Below, piece after piece: positions 23,623-32,697 of a DNA stretch of 51,089 bases (its first letter is position 1; every line of letters begins with the position of its first letter). This DNA is from CAXTEJ01 sp964243295 (GTDB lineage Bacteria; Actinomycetota; Actinomycetes; Actinomycetales; Angustibacteraceae). The translations under genes and the position numbers were made by a program. The stretch is taken from contig CAXTEJ010000026.1 of NCBI GenBank assembly GCA_964243295.1, positions 1 through 51,089 on the forward strand. Reading direction: 5' to 3'. The notes beneath the pieces were generated by a model. That model worked only from the letters and a program-made list of their open reading frames with translations, did no database searches and had not been told where the DNA came from.

Positions 23623-25280
23623 TGAGCGACACCACCGCCGGCCTGCTGCAGGCAGTCGTCCTCGTCGCGGCCCTCGCGCTCGCCTACCGGCCGCTCGGCG
23701 ACTACGTCGCGAACGTGGTGACCAGCCCGCGGCACCTGCGCGCCGAGCGCGGGCTCTACCGGCTCATGGGCGTCGACCCCGACGCCGACCAGCGCTGGCC
23801 GACGTACCTGCGCAGCGTGCTGGCCTTCAGCGCGGTCTCGGTCGTGTCCCTGTACGCATTCCAGCGGCTGCAGAGTCACCTGTGGCTCTCGCTGGGGCTC
23901 GCCGGCGTGGAGCCGGGCCTGGCGTGGAACACCGCGGTCAGCTTCGTGACGAACACGGACTGGCAGGCCTACTCGGGCGAGTCGACGATGGGCCACCTGG
24001 TGCAGCTGGGTGGGCTCACCGTGCAGAACTTCGTCTCGGCCGCCGTCGGCATCGCGGTCGCCGTCGCGCTGGTGCGCGGTTTCGCCCGCTCGACGACGGA
24101 CCGCCTCGGCAGCTTCTTCGTCGACCTGACGCGCATCAGCCTGCGTGTGCTGCTGCCGCTGTCGGTGCTCGTCGCGCTGGTCTTCGTCGCCGCCGGCGTG
24201 GTGCAGAACCTGCACGGCTTCACCGACGTCGGCACCCTCGCGGGTGGCTCCCAGTCGCTGCCCGGCGGACCGGTCGCCTCACAGGAGGCCATCAAGGAGC
24301 TGGGCACCAACGGCGGCGGCTTCTTCAACGCCAACTCGGCGCACCCGTTCGAGGGCCCGACGGCCTGGATCAGCTTGCTGCAGGTCTTCCTGCTGCTCGT
24401 CATCCCGTTCTCGCTGCCCCGCACCTTCGGTCGCCTGGTCGGCGACAACCGGCAGGGCTACGCGATCGCCGGGGTGATGGCGACGCTGTGGGCGGCGTCC
24501 GTCGGGCTGCTGAGCTTTGCCGAGTCCTCGCACGGCGGTGCGGTGCCGCAGCTGCTCGGCACCGCGATGGAGGGTAAGGAGACCCGCTTCGGCGTCAGCC
24601 TGTCGGCACTGTTCGCGTCGTCGACGACCCTCACCTCGACGGGATCGGTCAACTCCTTCCACGACTCGTTCACACCGCTCGGCGGTGGAGTGACGATCGT
24701 CGACATGATGCTCGGCGAGATCGCGCCGGGCGGCGTCGGCTCCGGCCTTTACGGCATGCTCGTGCTCGCGATCATCACGGTGTTCGTGGCGGGCCTGATG
24801 GTCGGCCGGACGCCGGAGTACCTGCGCAAGAAGATCGGCCCGCGCGAGATGAAGCTGGCCTCGCTCTCCATCCTGACCACGCCGGCGCTCGTGCTGATCG
24901 GAACCGGCATCGCGATGGCGTCGCCCGGCGAGCGCGCGGGCATGCTCAACAGCGGCGCGCACGGCTTCTCCGAGGTGCTCTACGCGTTCACCTCCGCCGG
25001 CAACAACAACGGCTCCGCCTTCGCCGGCATCACCGTCAACACCTCCTGGTACAACACCGCGCTCGGGCTGGCCATGGCCCTCGGGCGGTTCCTGCCCATG
25101 GTGTTCGTCCTCGCGCTCGCCGGCTCGCTCGCCCAGCAGCCGCACGTCCCCACCACCGCCGGCACGCTCGGCACGCACCGCGCCCTGTTCTGCGTGCTGC
25201 TGCTCGCGGTCATCGTCGTCGTGGTGGGCCTCACCTACTTCCCGGCGCTCGCGCTGGGACCTCTCGCGGAAGGTCTGTGA
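23622..25280 (+). CDS. kdpA: Potassium-transporting ATPase subunit KdpA
   Basis: The channel-like, potassium-binding subunit of the high-affinity KdpFABC pump; 552 residues with about ten membrane helices. Selectivity-filter loops are visible as FVTNTDWQAYSGE, LGTNGGGFFNANSAHP and TSAGNNNGSAFAG, where the Gly residues line the filter. Length and order match the family. The stop overlaps kdpB (GTGA). Confidence 0.98.
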   Translation: MSDTTAGLLQAVVLVAALALAYRPLGDYVANVVTSPRHLRAERGLYRLMGVDPDADQRWPTYLRSVLAFSAVSVVSLYAFQRLQSHLWLSLGLAGVEPGLAWNTAVSFVTNTDWQAYSGESTMGHLVQLGGLTVQNFVSAAVGIAVAVALVRGFARSTTDRLGSFFVDLTRISLRVLLPLSVLVALVFVAAGVVQNLHGFTDVGTLAGGSQSLPGGPVASQEAIKELGTNGGGFFNANSAHPFEGPTAWISLLQVFLLLVIPFSLPRTFGRLVGDNRQGYAIAGVMATLWAASVGLLSFAESSHGGAVPQLLGTAMEGKETRFGVSLSALFASSTTLTSTGSVNSFHDSFTPLGGGVTIVDMMLGEIAPGGVGSGLYGMLVLAIITVFVAGLMVGRTPEYLRKKIGPREMKLASLSILTTPALVLIGTGIAMASPGERAGMLNSGAHGFSEVLYAFTSAGNNNGSAFAGITVNTSWYNTALGLAMALGRFLPMVFVLALAGSLAQQPHVPTTAGTLGTHRALFCVLLLAVIVVVVGLTYFPALALGPLAEGL

Positions 25281-27334
25281 CCGTGGCCGGCGCCGTCGTC
25301 CTCAACCCCCAGCAGCTCGCGCGGTCACTGCCCGACGCCCTGCGCAAGCTCAACCCGGCGACCTTGGTGAAGAACCCGGTGATGCTGGTGGTCGAGGTGG
25401 GCGCCGCCCTCTCGACCGTCATCGCGGTCACCGACGCCAGCGTGTTCGCCTGGCTCATCACCGTGTGGCTGTGGATCACCGTCGTGTTCGCCAACCTCGC
25501 CGAGGCCGTGGCCGAGGGCCGCGGCAAGGCGCAGGCCGAGTCGCTGCGCCGCACGCGCACCGACACCGTCGCCCATCGCGTGACCGCCACCCCGAGCGGG
25601 CCGCTGCTCACCGGCCCGCGGCAGACCACCGACGTCGCAGCCACCGAGCTCGTCATCGGCGACCTGGTCGTCGTGGACGCCGGCGAGGTCGTCCCCGGCG
25701 ACGGTGACGTGGTCGAGGGAGTCGCGAGCGTCGACGAGTCGGCCATCACCGGCGAGTCCGCGCCCGTGATCCGCGAGTCCGGCGGTGACCGGTCGGCCGT
25801 CACCGGCGGCACGACCGTGCTCAGCGACCGGATCGTCGTCCGCATCACCTCGACGCCGGGCTCGACGTTCGTCGACCGCATGATCGCGCTCGTCGAGGGC
25901 GCGTCGCGGCAGAAGACGCCCAACGAGATCGCCCTCAACATCCTGCTGTCGAGCCTGACGATCGTGTTCCTGCTCGCGGTGCTGACGCTGCAGCCCATGG
26001 CGGGCTACGCCGGAGCCGAGCAGCCGATCATCGTGCTGGTGGCGCTGCTGGTGTGCCTGATCCCCACCACCATCGGCGCGCTGCTGTCGGCCATCGGCAT
26101 CGCTGGCATGGACCGGCTGGTGCAGCGCAACGTTCTCGCCATGTCGGGCCGCGCGGTGGAGGCCGCCGGCGATGTCGGCACCCTGCTGCTCGACAAGACC
26201 GGCACCATCACCCTCGGCAACCGGCAGGCCAGCGACCTGGTGCCTGTCGGCGGCACGACCCGCGCCCACCTGGTCGAGGCAGCGCTGCTGTCGAGCCTCG
26301 CCGACGAGACCCCCGAGGGGCGAAGCGTCGTCACCCTCGCCCACGAGCTCGGCACCCGGGTGGACGGCGACCCCGCCGGCGCGGCGTACGTCGGCTTCAC
26401 GGCCCAGACCCGCATGAGCGGGATCGACCTGGCCGACGGTCGGCAGGTGCGCAAGGGCGCGACGGGCTCGGTCGCGGCGTGGGTGCGCGCCGCGGGCGGC
26501 GAGGTGCCGGCCGACGTCCACGCGCAGGCCGACGCGGTCTCCGCCGCTGGTGGCACGCCCCTGCTGGTCGCTGAGGTCGCGGGCGACCGGGCTCGCACGC
26601 TGGGCCTGATCCACCTCAAGGACGTCGTGAAGCCCGGCATGCGCAGGCGTTTCGACGAGCTGCGGGCCATGGGCATCCGCACCGTCATGATCACCGGCGA
26701 CAACCCACTGACCGCGGCGGCCATCGCCGGCGAGGCCGGGGTCGACGACTTCCTGGCCGAGGCCACGCCCGAGGACAAGATGGCGCTGATCCGCAAGGAG
26801 CAGGGGGGCGGCGTGCTCGTCGCGATGACCGGCGACGGCACCAACGACGCCCCCGCGCTCGCGCAGGCCGACGTCGGCGTCGCCATGAACACCGGGACGT
26901 CGGCCGCCAAGGAGGCCGGCAACATGGTCGACCTCGACTCCGACCCGACCAAGCTCATCGAGATCGTCGCCATCGGCAAGCAGCTGCTCATCACGCGAGG
27001 GGCGCTGACGACGTTCTCCATCGCCAACGACGTCGCCAAGTACTTCGCGATCATCCCCGCGATGTTCGCGGTGGTGTACCCGGGGCTCGACCGGCTCAAC
27101 ATCATGGCCCTGCACAGCCCCGAGTCGGCGATCGTCTCCGCCGTCGTCTTCAACGCGCTCGTCATCGTCGCGCTGATCCCGCTGGCGCTGCGCGGGGTGC
27201 GCTACCGCCCCGGCTCGGCCGAGTCGATGCTGCGGCGCAACATCCTCGTCTACGGCCTCGGCGGCGTCATCGCGCCCTTCATCGGCATCAAGCTCCTGGA
27301 CCTGCTCTTCTCCCTCATCCCCGGGATCCGGTGA
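25277..27334 (+). CDS. kdpB: Potassium-transporting P-type ATPase subunit KdpB
   Basis: The ATP-hydrolysing subunit, 685 residues. DKTGTITLG contains the phosphorylated Asp306. AITGES at 156-161 is the dephosphorylation loop, and its Ser161 corresponds to the E. coli Ser162 that, when phosphorylated, shuts the pump down. KGATGS, MITGDNPLTA and MTGDGTNDAPALAQADVGVAMN complete the ATPase signatures. GTG start, overlapping the kdpA stop. Confidence 0.98.
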   Translation: MTVAGAVVLNPQQLARSLPDALRKLNPATLVKNPVMLVVEVGAALSTVIAVTDASVFAWLITVWLWITVVFANLAEAVAEGRGKAQAESLRRTRTDTVAHRVTATPSGPLLTGPRQTTDVAATELVIGDLVVVDAGEVVPGDGDVVEGVASVDESAITGESAPVIRESGGDRSAVTGGTTVLSDRIVVRITSTPGSTFVDRMIALVEGASRQKTPNEIALNILLSSLTIVFLLAVLTLQPMAGYAGAEQPIIVLVALLVCLIPTTIGALLSAIGIAGMDRLVQRNVLAMSGRAVEAAGDVGTLLLDKTGTITLGNRQASDLVPVGGTTRAHLVEAALLSSLADETPEGRSVVTLAHELGTRVDGDPAGAAYVGFTAQTRMSGIDLADGRQVRKGATGSVAAWVRAAGGEVPADVHAQADAVSAAGGTPLLVAEVAGDRARTLGLIHLKDVVKPGMRRRFDELRAMGIRTVMITGDNPLTAAAIAGEAGVDDFLAEATPEDKMALIRKEQGGGVLVAMTGDGTNDAPALAQADVGVAMNTGTSAAKEAGNMVDLDSDPTKLIEIVAIGKQLLITRGALTTFSIANDVAKYFAIIPAMFAVVYPGLDRLNIMALHSPESAIVSAVVFNALVIVALIPLALRGVRYRPGSAESMLRRNILVYGLGGVIAPFIGIKLLDLLFSLIPGIR

Positions 27335-27337
27335 CCC

Positions 27338-27943
27338 GTGACCAACCTTCTTCGCCTGCACGTCGCGGCGCTGCGCGCGCTGCTCGTCCTGACCGTCCTG
27401 CTCGGCATCCTCTACCCGCTCGCCATCACCGGCGTCGCCCAGCTCGTCGCCAGCGGCCGCGCCGACGGGTCGCTCATCACCCGCGGCGGCACCGTCGTCG
27501 GCTCCGAGCTCATCGGCCAAGCGTTCACCGACGCCGACGGCAAGCCGCTGCCGCAGTACTTCCAGAGCCGGCCGTCCGCCGCCGGCGACGGGTACGACGG
27601 CGCCGCGTCGTCCGCCTCGAACCTCGGGCCGAACGCACCGGAACTGCTCACCGCCGTGACCGACCGCCGCGCCGCGGTCGCGAAGCTCGAGGGCGTCAGT
27701 CTCGCGCAGGTGCCGCCGGACGCCGTGACGGCGAGCGGGTCAGGGCTCGACCCTGACATCAGCCCGGCGTACGCCATGATTCAGGTGGAGCGGGTCGCTG
27801 CGGCACGCGGGCTGACGGAGGCACAGGTGCTGGATCTAGTGCGGCGCAACGAGTCTGGACGTGACGCTGGCTTCATCGGCGAGGCGCACGTCAACGTTCT
27901 CCGGTTGAACCTGGCGCTGGACGCCCTGCGCTCCGCGTCGTAG
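27338..27943 (+). CDS. kdpC: Potassium-transporting ATPase subunit KdpC
   Basis: A single-helix subunit (201 residues) that helps couple KdpA and KdpB. ALRALLVLTVLLGILYPLAITG is the membrane helix region, followed by the diagnostic GSELIGQAF, YFQSRPSA, DPDISPAYA and HVNVLRLNLALD segments. GTG 27338 lies three bases after the kdpB stop. Confidence 0.97.
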   Translation: MTNLLRLHVAALRALLVLTVLLGILYPLAITGVAQLVASGRADGSLITRGGTVVGSELIGQAFTDADGKPLPQYFQSRPSAAGDGYDGAASSASNLGPNAPELLTAVTDRRAAVAKLEGVSLAQVPPDAVTASGSGLDPDISPAYAMIQVERVAAARGLTEAQVLDLVRRNESGRDAGFIGEAHVNVLRLNLALDALRSAS

Positions 27944-27957
27944 GGCGGGGACGACCG

Positions 27958-30492
27958 GTGGGCGAGAAGGGGTCGCTGAGGGTCTACCTCGGCGCGGCGC
28001 CGGGCGTCGGCAAGACCTTCGCCATGCTCGACGAGGGCCACCGGCGCCGCGAGCGCGGCACCGACGTGGTCGTCGGCGTCGTCGAGACCCACGGGCGCAA
28101 GCGCACCGGCGAGGCCGTCGGCGACCTCGAGGTGCTGCCGCGGCGCACCATGGAGCACCGCGGCGTCACCCTGCAGGAGCTGGACGTCGACGCGCTGCTC
28201 GCCCGGCATCCCGAGGTCGCGCTGGTCGACGAGCTGGCCCACACCAACGTGCCGGGCAGCCGCCACGACAAGCGCTGGCAGGACGTGCACGAGCTGCTGG
28301 CCGCGGGCATCGACGTCGTCACGACCGTCAACGTGCAGCACCTCGAGTCGCTCAACGACGTCGTCCTGCAGATCACCGGCGTGCCGCAGCGCGAGACCGT
28401 GCCGGACGTCGTCGTGCGCGGCGCCGACCAGATCGAGCTGGTCGACATGAGCCCGCAGTCGTTGCGGCGCAGGCTCGCCCACGGCAACGTCTACCAGCCC
28501 GACAAGGTCGACGCGGCGCTCTCGAACTACTTCCGCGTCGGCAACCTCAGCGCCCTGCGCGAGCTGGCACTGCTGTGGCTCGCCGACCGGGTCGACGAGG
28601 GGCTGCAGCACTACCGCGACGACAACGCCATCGCCGCCACCTGGGCGGCGCGCGAGCGCGTCGTCGTCGCCGTCACCGGCGGCCCCGAGAGCGACACGCT
28701 CATCCGGCGTGCGGCGCGCATCGCGGCCCGCGCCAACGGCGGCGACCTGCTCGCCGTGCACGTCAGCTCGGGCGACGGGCTGCGCGACGGGTCGGTGGCC
28801 CAGCGCGTCGACCTGCGCCGGCTCGTCGAGTCGCTCGGCGGCGGCTGGCACTCGGTGGTCGGCGACGACCGCGCCGACGCCCTGCTGGAGTTCGCCCGCG
28901 CCGAGAACGCCACGCAGCTGGTCGTCGGTGCGAGCCGCCGCGGCCGCTTCTCCCGGTTCGTCGGCGGAGCCGGCGTCGGGCAGTCGGTGTCGCAGCGCTC
29001 CGGCGACATCGACGTCCACCTGGTCGGCCACGACCGCGCCGCCAGCAGCCGGGCGCTGCCCAGCCTGGGCGGGCTCAGCCTGCGCCGGCGCCTGGTCGGC
29101 GCCGGCGTCGCCGGGGTGCTGCTGCTCGGCCTGACCGGGGTGCTCGAGCCGGCCCGTGCCGACCTCAACCTCACGAGCGAGGTGCTGCTCTACCTGTCCG
29201 GCGTCATCGTGGTCGCGCTGATCGGCGGGCTGTGGCCGGCGCTCGCGATGGCGCTGCTGTCGACAGTGGTGCTCAACTACTTCTTCACCGACCCGGTCGG
29301 TACCTTCTCGATCGCCGACCGCAACAACGCCCTGTCGCTGCTGGTGTTCGTCGCCGTCGCGACCTCCGTCAGCTCACTGGTCGACCGCGCCGCACGCCGC
29401 ACGCGCAGCGCCATCCGCGCCGAGGCCGAGTCCGAGGCTCTCGGCGCGCTCGCGGTCAGCGTCCTCAGCGGCGAGGACGCAGTGCCCGCGCTGGTGCAGC
29501 GCGTGCGCGAGACCTTCGCGATGGCGTCCGTCAGCCTGCTGCGCCGCGCGGACGACGGGTGGCAGGTCGTCGCGTGCACCGGCGACCAGCCCTGCACCCA
29601 GCCGTCTCAGGCGGACGTCGAGATCCCGGTGACCCCGTCGGTGGCCCTCGTGCTGCGCGGGCGCCAGCTCCCGGCGTCCGACCGGCGCATCCTGGCGGCG
29701 TTCGCCAGCCAGGCCGCGGTGCTGCTCGAGCGCGAGAAGCTGCGCCGCGAGGCCGAGCAGGCGGCGCCGCTGGCCGAGGCCGACAAGATGCGCACGGCGC
29801 TGCTCGACGCCGTCGGCCACGACCTGCGCACCCCGCTGGCGTCGGCCAAGGCCGCCGTGACGAGCCTGCGCGGCGACGACGTGCGGTGGACGCCGGAGCA
29901 GACCGCCGAGCTGCTCGACACCGCCGACGGCTCGCTCGACCGGCTCGCGCGGCTGGTGGACAACCTGCTCGACATGAGCCGGGTCAACGCCGGCGCGGTC
30001 ACCGCGTACCTGCGCCCCGTCGGCTGGGACGACGTGGTGCCCGGCGCGCTGGCCGAGCTCGGTGACGCCGCCGCCCGGGTGAAGCTGCAGGGGCTCGAGG
30101 AGGCACCCAGCGTGCTCGCCGACGCCGTGCTGCTCGAGCGCATCGTGGTCAACCTGGTCGGGAATGCGTTGCGCCACAGCGGTTCCGACGCACCGCTGGT
30201 GTCGGCAAGCGCCCTCGGCGACTGCGTCGAGCTGCGCGTCGCCGACCGCGGCCCCGGCATCCCCACCGAGCAGCGCGAGCGGGTGTTCCAGCCCTTCCAG
30301 CGGCTGGGCGACCACGACAACACCGCGGGCGTCGGGCTGGGGCTGGCGCTCTCGCGCGGGCTGGTCGAGGCCATGAGAGGCACCCTGACCGTCGAGGACA
30401 CCCCCGGCGGCGGGGTCACGATGGTCGTGAGCCTGCCTGCAGCCGACGTCTCGGGCTCCACCCCGACGCTGGCGCAGGAGATGCTGTCGTGA
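27958..30492 (+). CDS. kdpD: Sensor histidine kinase KdpD
   Basis: The sensor of the Kdp two-component system, 844 residues. N-terminal KdpD domain with Walker A GAAPGVGKTFAML (about 12-24) and DELAHTNVPGSRH; a universal-stress-protein-like domain (VAVTGGPESDTLIRRA, VVGASRRGRFSRF); four membrane helices at about 375-480; a GAF-like region; then the H-box DAVGHDLRTPLASAK, the N-box NLVGNALRHS and the G-boxes ADRGPGIP and GVGLGLALSRG. All parts are present, so it should be full length and active. GTG 27958; the stop overlaps kdpE. Confidence 0.97.
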   Translation: MGEKGSLRVYLGAAPGVGKTFAMLDEGHRRRERGTDVVVGVVETHGRKRTGEAVGDLEVLPRRTMEHRGVTLQELDVDALLARHPEVALVDELAHTNVPGSRHDKRWQDVHELLAAGIDVVTTVNVQHLESLNDVVLQITGVPQRETVPDVVVRGADQIELVDMSPQSLRRRLAHGNVYQPDKVDAALSNYFRVGNLSALRELALLWLADRVDEGLQHYRDDNAIAATWAARERVVVAVTGGPESDTLIRRAARIAARANGGDLLAVHVSSGDGLRDGSVAQRVDLRRLVESLGGGWHSVVGDDRADALLEFARAENATQLVVGASRRGRFSRFVGGAGVGQSVSQRSGDIDVHLVGHDRAASSRALPSLGGLSLRRRLVGAGVAGVLLLGLTGVLEPARADLNLTSEVLLYLSGVIVVALIGGLWPALAMALLSTVVLNYFFTDPVGTFSIADRNNALSLLVFVAVATSVSSLVDRAARRTRSAIRAEAESEALGALAVSVLSGEDAVPALVQRVRETFAMASVSLLRRADDGWQVVACTGDQPCTQPSQADVEIPVTPSVALVLRGRQLPASDRRILAAFASQAAVLLEREKLRREAEQAAPLAEADKMRTALLDAVGHDLRTPLASAKAAVTSLRGDDVRWTPEQTAELLDTADGSLDRLARLVDNLLDMSRVNAGAVTAYLRPVGWDDVVPGALAELGDAAARVKLQGLEEAPSVLADAVLLERIVVNLVGNALRHSGSDAPLVSASALGDCVELRVADRGPGIPTEQRERVFQPFQRLGDHDNTAGVGLGLALSRGLVEAMRGTLTVEDTPGGGVTMVVSLPAADVSGSTPTLAQEMLS

Positions 30493-31214
30493 CCCGCGCG
30501 CTCGTCGTCGACGACGAGCCGCAGATCCTGCGGGCCCTGCGCATCAACCTGTCGGCGCGCGGCTACGACGTGCAGGTCGCCGCCGACGGCCGCACCGCCC
30601 TGCGCCTGGCTGCCGAGCACCGGCCCGAGGTCGTCGTGCTCGACCTGGGGCTGCCCGACATGCACGGAGTCGATGTCGTCACCGGCCTGCGCGGCTGGAC
30701 GTCGGTGCCGATCCTGGTGCTGTCCGGCCGCACTGAGTCCGCCGACAAGGTCGACGCCCTCGACGCCGGTGCCGACGACTACGTCACCAAGCCGTTCGCG
30801 ATGGACGAGCTGCTGGCGCGGCTGCGGGCGATGGTGCGCCGCGCGGCGCCCGAGGAGGCCGAGCTCGTCGTCCGGCTCGGTGACGTGACCGTCGACCTCT
30901 CCAGGCGGGTGGCCACGCGCGCCGCGTCCCCCGGGGCGACCGGCGACACCGAGGGCGAGGACCTGCACCTGACTCGCACCGAGTGGGCGGTGCTGGAGGT
31001 GCTGGCGCGCAACCCCGGGCGCCTGGTGAGCCAGCGCCAGCTGCTGGCGCAGGTGTGGGGGCCGAACTACCGCGACGAGACGAACTACCTGCGCATCTAC
31101 CTCGGCCGGCTGCGCCGCAAGCTGGAGGTCGACTCCTCGCGCCCGCGCCACCTCATCACCGAGCCGGGCATGGGCTACCGGTTCCAGCCCGACCCCGACG
31201 GCACAGCCGGCTGA
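30489..31214 (+). CDS. kdpE: Response regulator KdpE
   Basis: The partner of KdpD that switches on kdp transcription. The receiver domain has VVDDEP, the phospho-acceptor Asp52 in VVVLDLGLPD, and the Lys in DYVTKPF. An OmpR/PhoB winged helix (LTRTEWAVLEVLARNPGRLVS ... YLRIYLGRLRRKLE) ends the 241 residues. GTG start overlapping the kdpD stop. An acidic insert (about residues 140-160) widens the linker. Confidence 0.97.
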   Translation: MTRALVVDDEPQILRALRINLSARGYDVQVAADGRTALRLAAEHRPEVVVLDLGLPDMHGVDVVTGLRGWTSVPILVLSGRTESADKVDALDAGADDYVTKPFAMDELLARLRAMVRRAAPEEAELVVRLGDVTVDLSRRVATRAASPGATGDTEGEDLHLTRTEWAVLEVLARNPGRLVSQRQLLAQVWGPNYRDETNYLRIYLGRLRRKLEVDSSRPRHLITEPGMGYRFQPDPDGTAG

Positions 31215-31231
31215 TCGCCGGCGGTGAGAGC

Positions 31232-31948
31232 ATGGGCGCCATGGCAGACGACGCCCTGGTGGCCGACGACCTCAGCGCCGACCCGTTCCCAGGGCCGGAG
31301 ACCGCCGCCGCGACGCCCAGCTACCTGTCGGGCGGTGAGCTGGACCTGCTGGTGTGGGACGCCCCGAACATCGACATGACGCTGTCGAACGTGATCGGCG
31401 CCCGCCCGTCCGCGGCGTCGCGGCCCCGGTTCGACGCCGTCGCGCGCTGGCTGGTCGAGAGCGCCGCCGAGCGCGAGGTCGAGGGCTCGGTCTTCACCAA
31501 CGTCCCGCCGGGCGCGGCCACCGGCATGCGCGCCTGGATCGAGGCGCTGCGCTCTTTCGGCTACGCCGTCTTCGCCAAGCCCAAGCTGCACCACGACGAC
31601 GATGTCGACCTCGCGATGCTCGAGCACATCCACCACCGCTCGACCAGCCACCGGCTGGTGCGGCTGGTCGTCGCCAGCGGTGACGGCCGCAACTTCCGCG
31701 CCCCGCTCGAGGAGCTCGCCCGCGCGGGCACCGAGGTCGTGGTGCTGTCGTTCAGCGAGGTCGCCGGTTACGCGATGGACAGCGAGCTGCTCACCTTCGT
31801 CGACCTCGAGGACGTCCCCGGCGCCTTCACCGTCCCGCTCGACCGCGTGCGCCTCGACGCGCTGCCCGTGCAGGGCGCCTGGCTGCGGCCGAGCCGCTCG
31901 ATGCGCGACGTCGTCGCCGCGGGCACGGTCGCCGACAGGGGCCGGTGA
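31232..31948 (+). CDS. NYN-domain (PIN-like) protein
   Basis: A 238-residue protein whose residues 35-190 fit the NYN fold: LLVWDAPNIDMTLSNVIG with the first conserved Asp, the acidic DDDVDLAMLEHI, and VVASGDGRNFRAPLEELARAGTEVVVLSF. These supply the Asp residues of a metal-dependent RNA-processing site. The N-terminal 30 residues are acidic and disordered. RNase activity is inferred from the family. ATG 31232 follows GGTGAG; an in-frame ATG at 31241 is also possible. It is 17 bases after kdpE and may be read from the kdp transcript. Confidence 0.78.
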   Translation: MGAMADDALVADDLSADPFPGPETAAATPSYLSGGELDLLVWDAPNIDMTLSNVIGARPSAASRPRFDAVARWLVESAAEREVEGSVFTNVPPGAATGMRAWIEALRSFGYAVFAKPKLHHDDDVDLAMLEHIHHRSTSHRLVRLVVASGDGRNFRAPLEELARAGTEVVVLSFSEVAGYAMDSELLTFVDLEDVPGAFTVPLDRVRLDALPVQGAWLRPSRSMRDVVAAGTVADRGR

Positions 31949-32003
31949 ACCCGGCCGGGATCATGCGGTGGCCGTGGCGTCACCCAAGATCACGATCACT
32001 GCC

Positions 32004-32009
32004 TAGGGT
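32004..32009 (+). promoter_or_regulatory. -10 box before the GNAT-like gene
   Basis: TAGGGT, 35 bases before the ATG at 32045. Here a leader with the ribosome site AGGAG follows, so this transcript is not leaderless. No clear -35. Confidence 0.35.
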
Positions 32010-32044
32010 GGCCTCATCCCACCGGGGCGGTGACAGGAGCCAGC

Positions 32045-32692
32045 ATGAGCGACATCAGCATCCAGATCAGGACCGTGGTGCAGGACGCCGGGCGCGAGAG
32101 CGCGTGGACGGCGTACGAGGCCTCGTTCGCGCCGCTGCGCACCCGCGCCATGCAGCGCGCGTGCATGACCCGCGCCGAGTTCGACGACTGCATGGCCGAC
32201 GTCCGCATCGCGAAGTACCTCGCGCTCGACCCGCAGGGCGAGGTGCAGGGCATCGGCACGATGACGAACGCCATCGAGGCGATCCCGCTGGTCTCGCCGG
32301 AGTTCTTCGAGCACCGCTGGCCCGAGCACTACGCGGCCGGCCTGTGCTACTACATCGGGATCGTCGCCGCGGCGCCCGACCGTCAGGGCACCGAGCTGTT
32401 CACCCGGCTGATCCAGCTCATGTCCTACACCGCGTGGGTCAGCGGCGGCATCGGCGTGCTGGACGTGTGCCAGGCGAACGTCGAGGACCACAAGCTGCCG
32501 CAGTCGATCGCCCGCATCTGCGGTCAGGTCATCGACGACATCCAGATCGAGCTGGTCGACACCCAGACGTACTGGGCCTACAGCGCGCCGCTGCCCGCGC
32601 AGCGACGGATCACGCCCGACCACGTCATCGACCTGCGGGAGATCTCCGAGCTCGCCGTCGCCGACCTCGACCTGCGGGGGGCACGGCGGTAG
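32045..32692 (+). CDS. Hypothetical protein with possible GNAT acyltransferase fold
   Basis: A 215-residue protein. LALDPQGEVQGIGTMTNAIEAIP resembles GNAT beta strands, YYIGIVAAAPDRQGTELFTRLIQ sits where GNAT enzymes bind acyl-CoA (R/Q-x-x-G/A loop), and the Trp- and Tyr-rich segments YAAGLCYYIG and TQTYWAYSAPL are unusual. I cannot name a family. ATG 32045 has AGGAG upstream. It converges with, and ends 5 bases from, a c-di-GMP enzyme. Confidence 0.6.
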   Translation: MSDISIQIRTVVQDAGRESAWTAYEASFAPLRTRAMQRACMTRAEFDDCMADVRIAKYLALDPQGEVQGIGTMTNAIEAIPLVSPEFFEHRWPEHYAAGLCYYIGIVAAAPDRQGTELFTRLIQLMSYTAWVSGGIGVLDVCQANVEDHKLPQSIARICGQVIDDIQIELVDTQTYWAYSAPLPAQRRITPDHVIDLREISELAVADLDLRGARR

Positions 32693-32697
32693 GGGCC

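Noticed and set aside
25325..27520. 731-codon reverse frame opposite kdpB/kdpC
   Set aside because: An antisense shadow of KdpB, which has every P-type ATPase motif.
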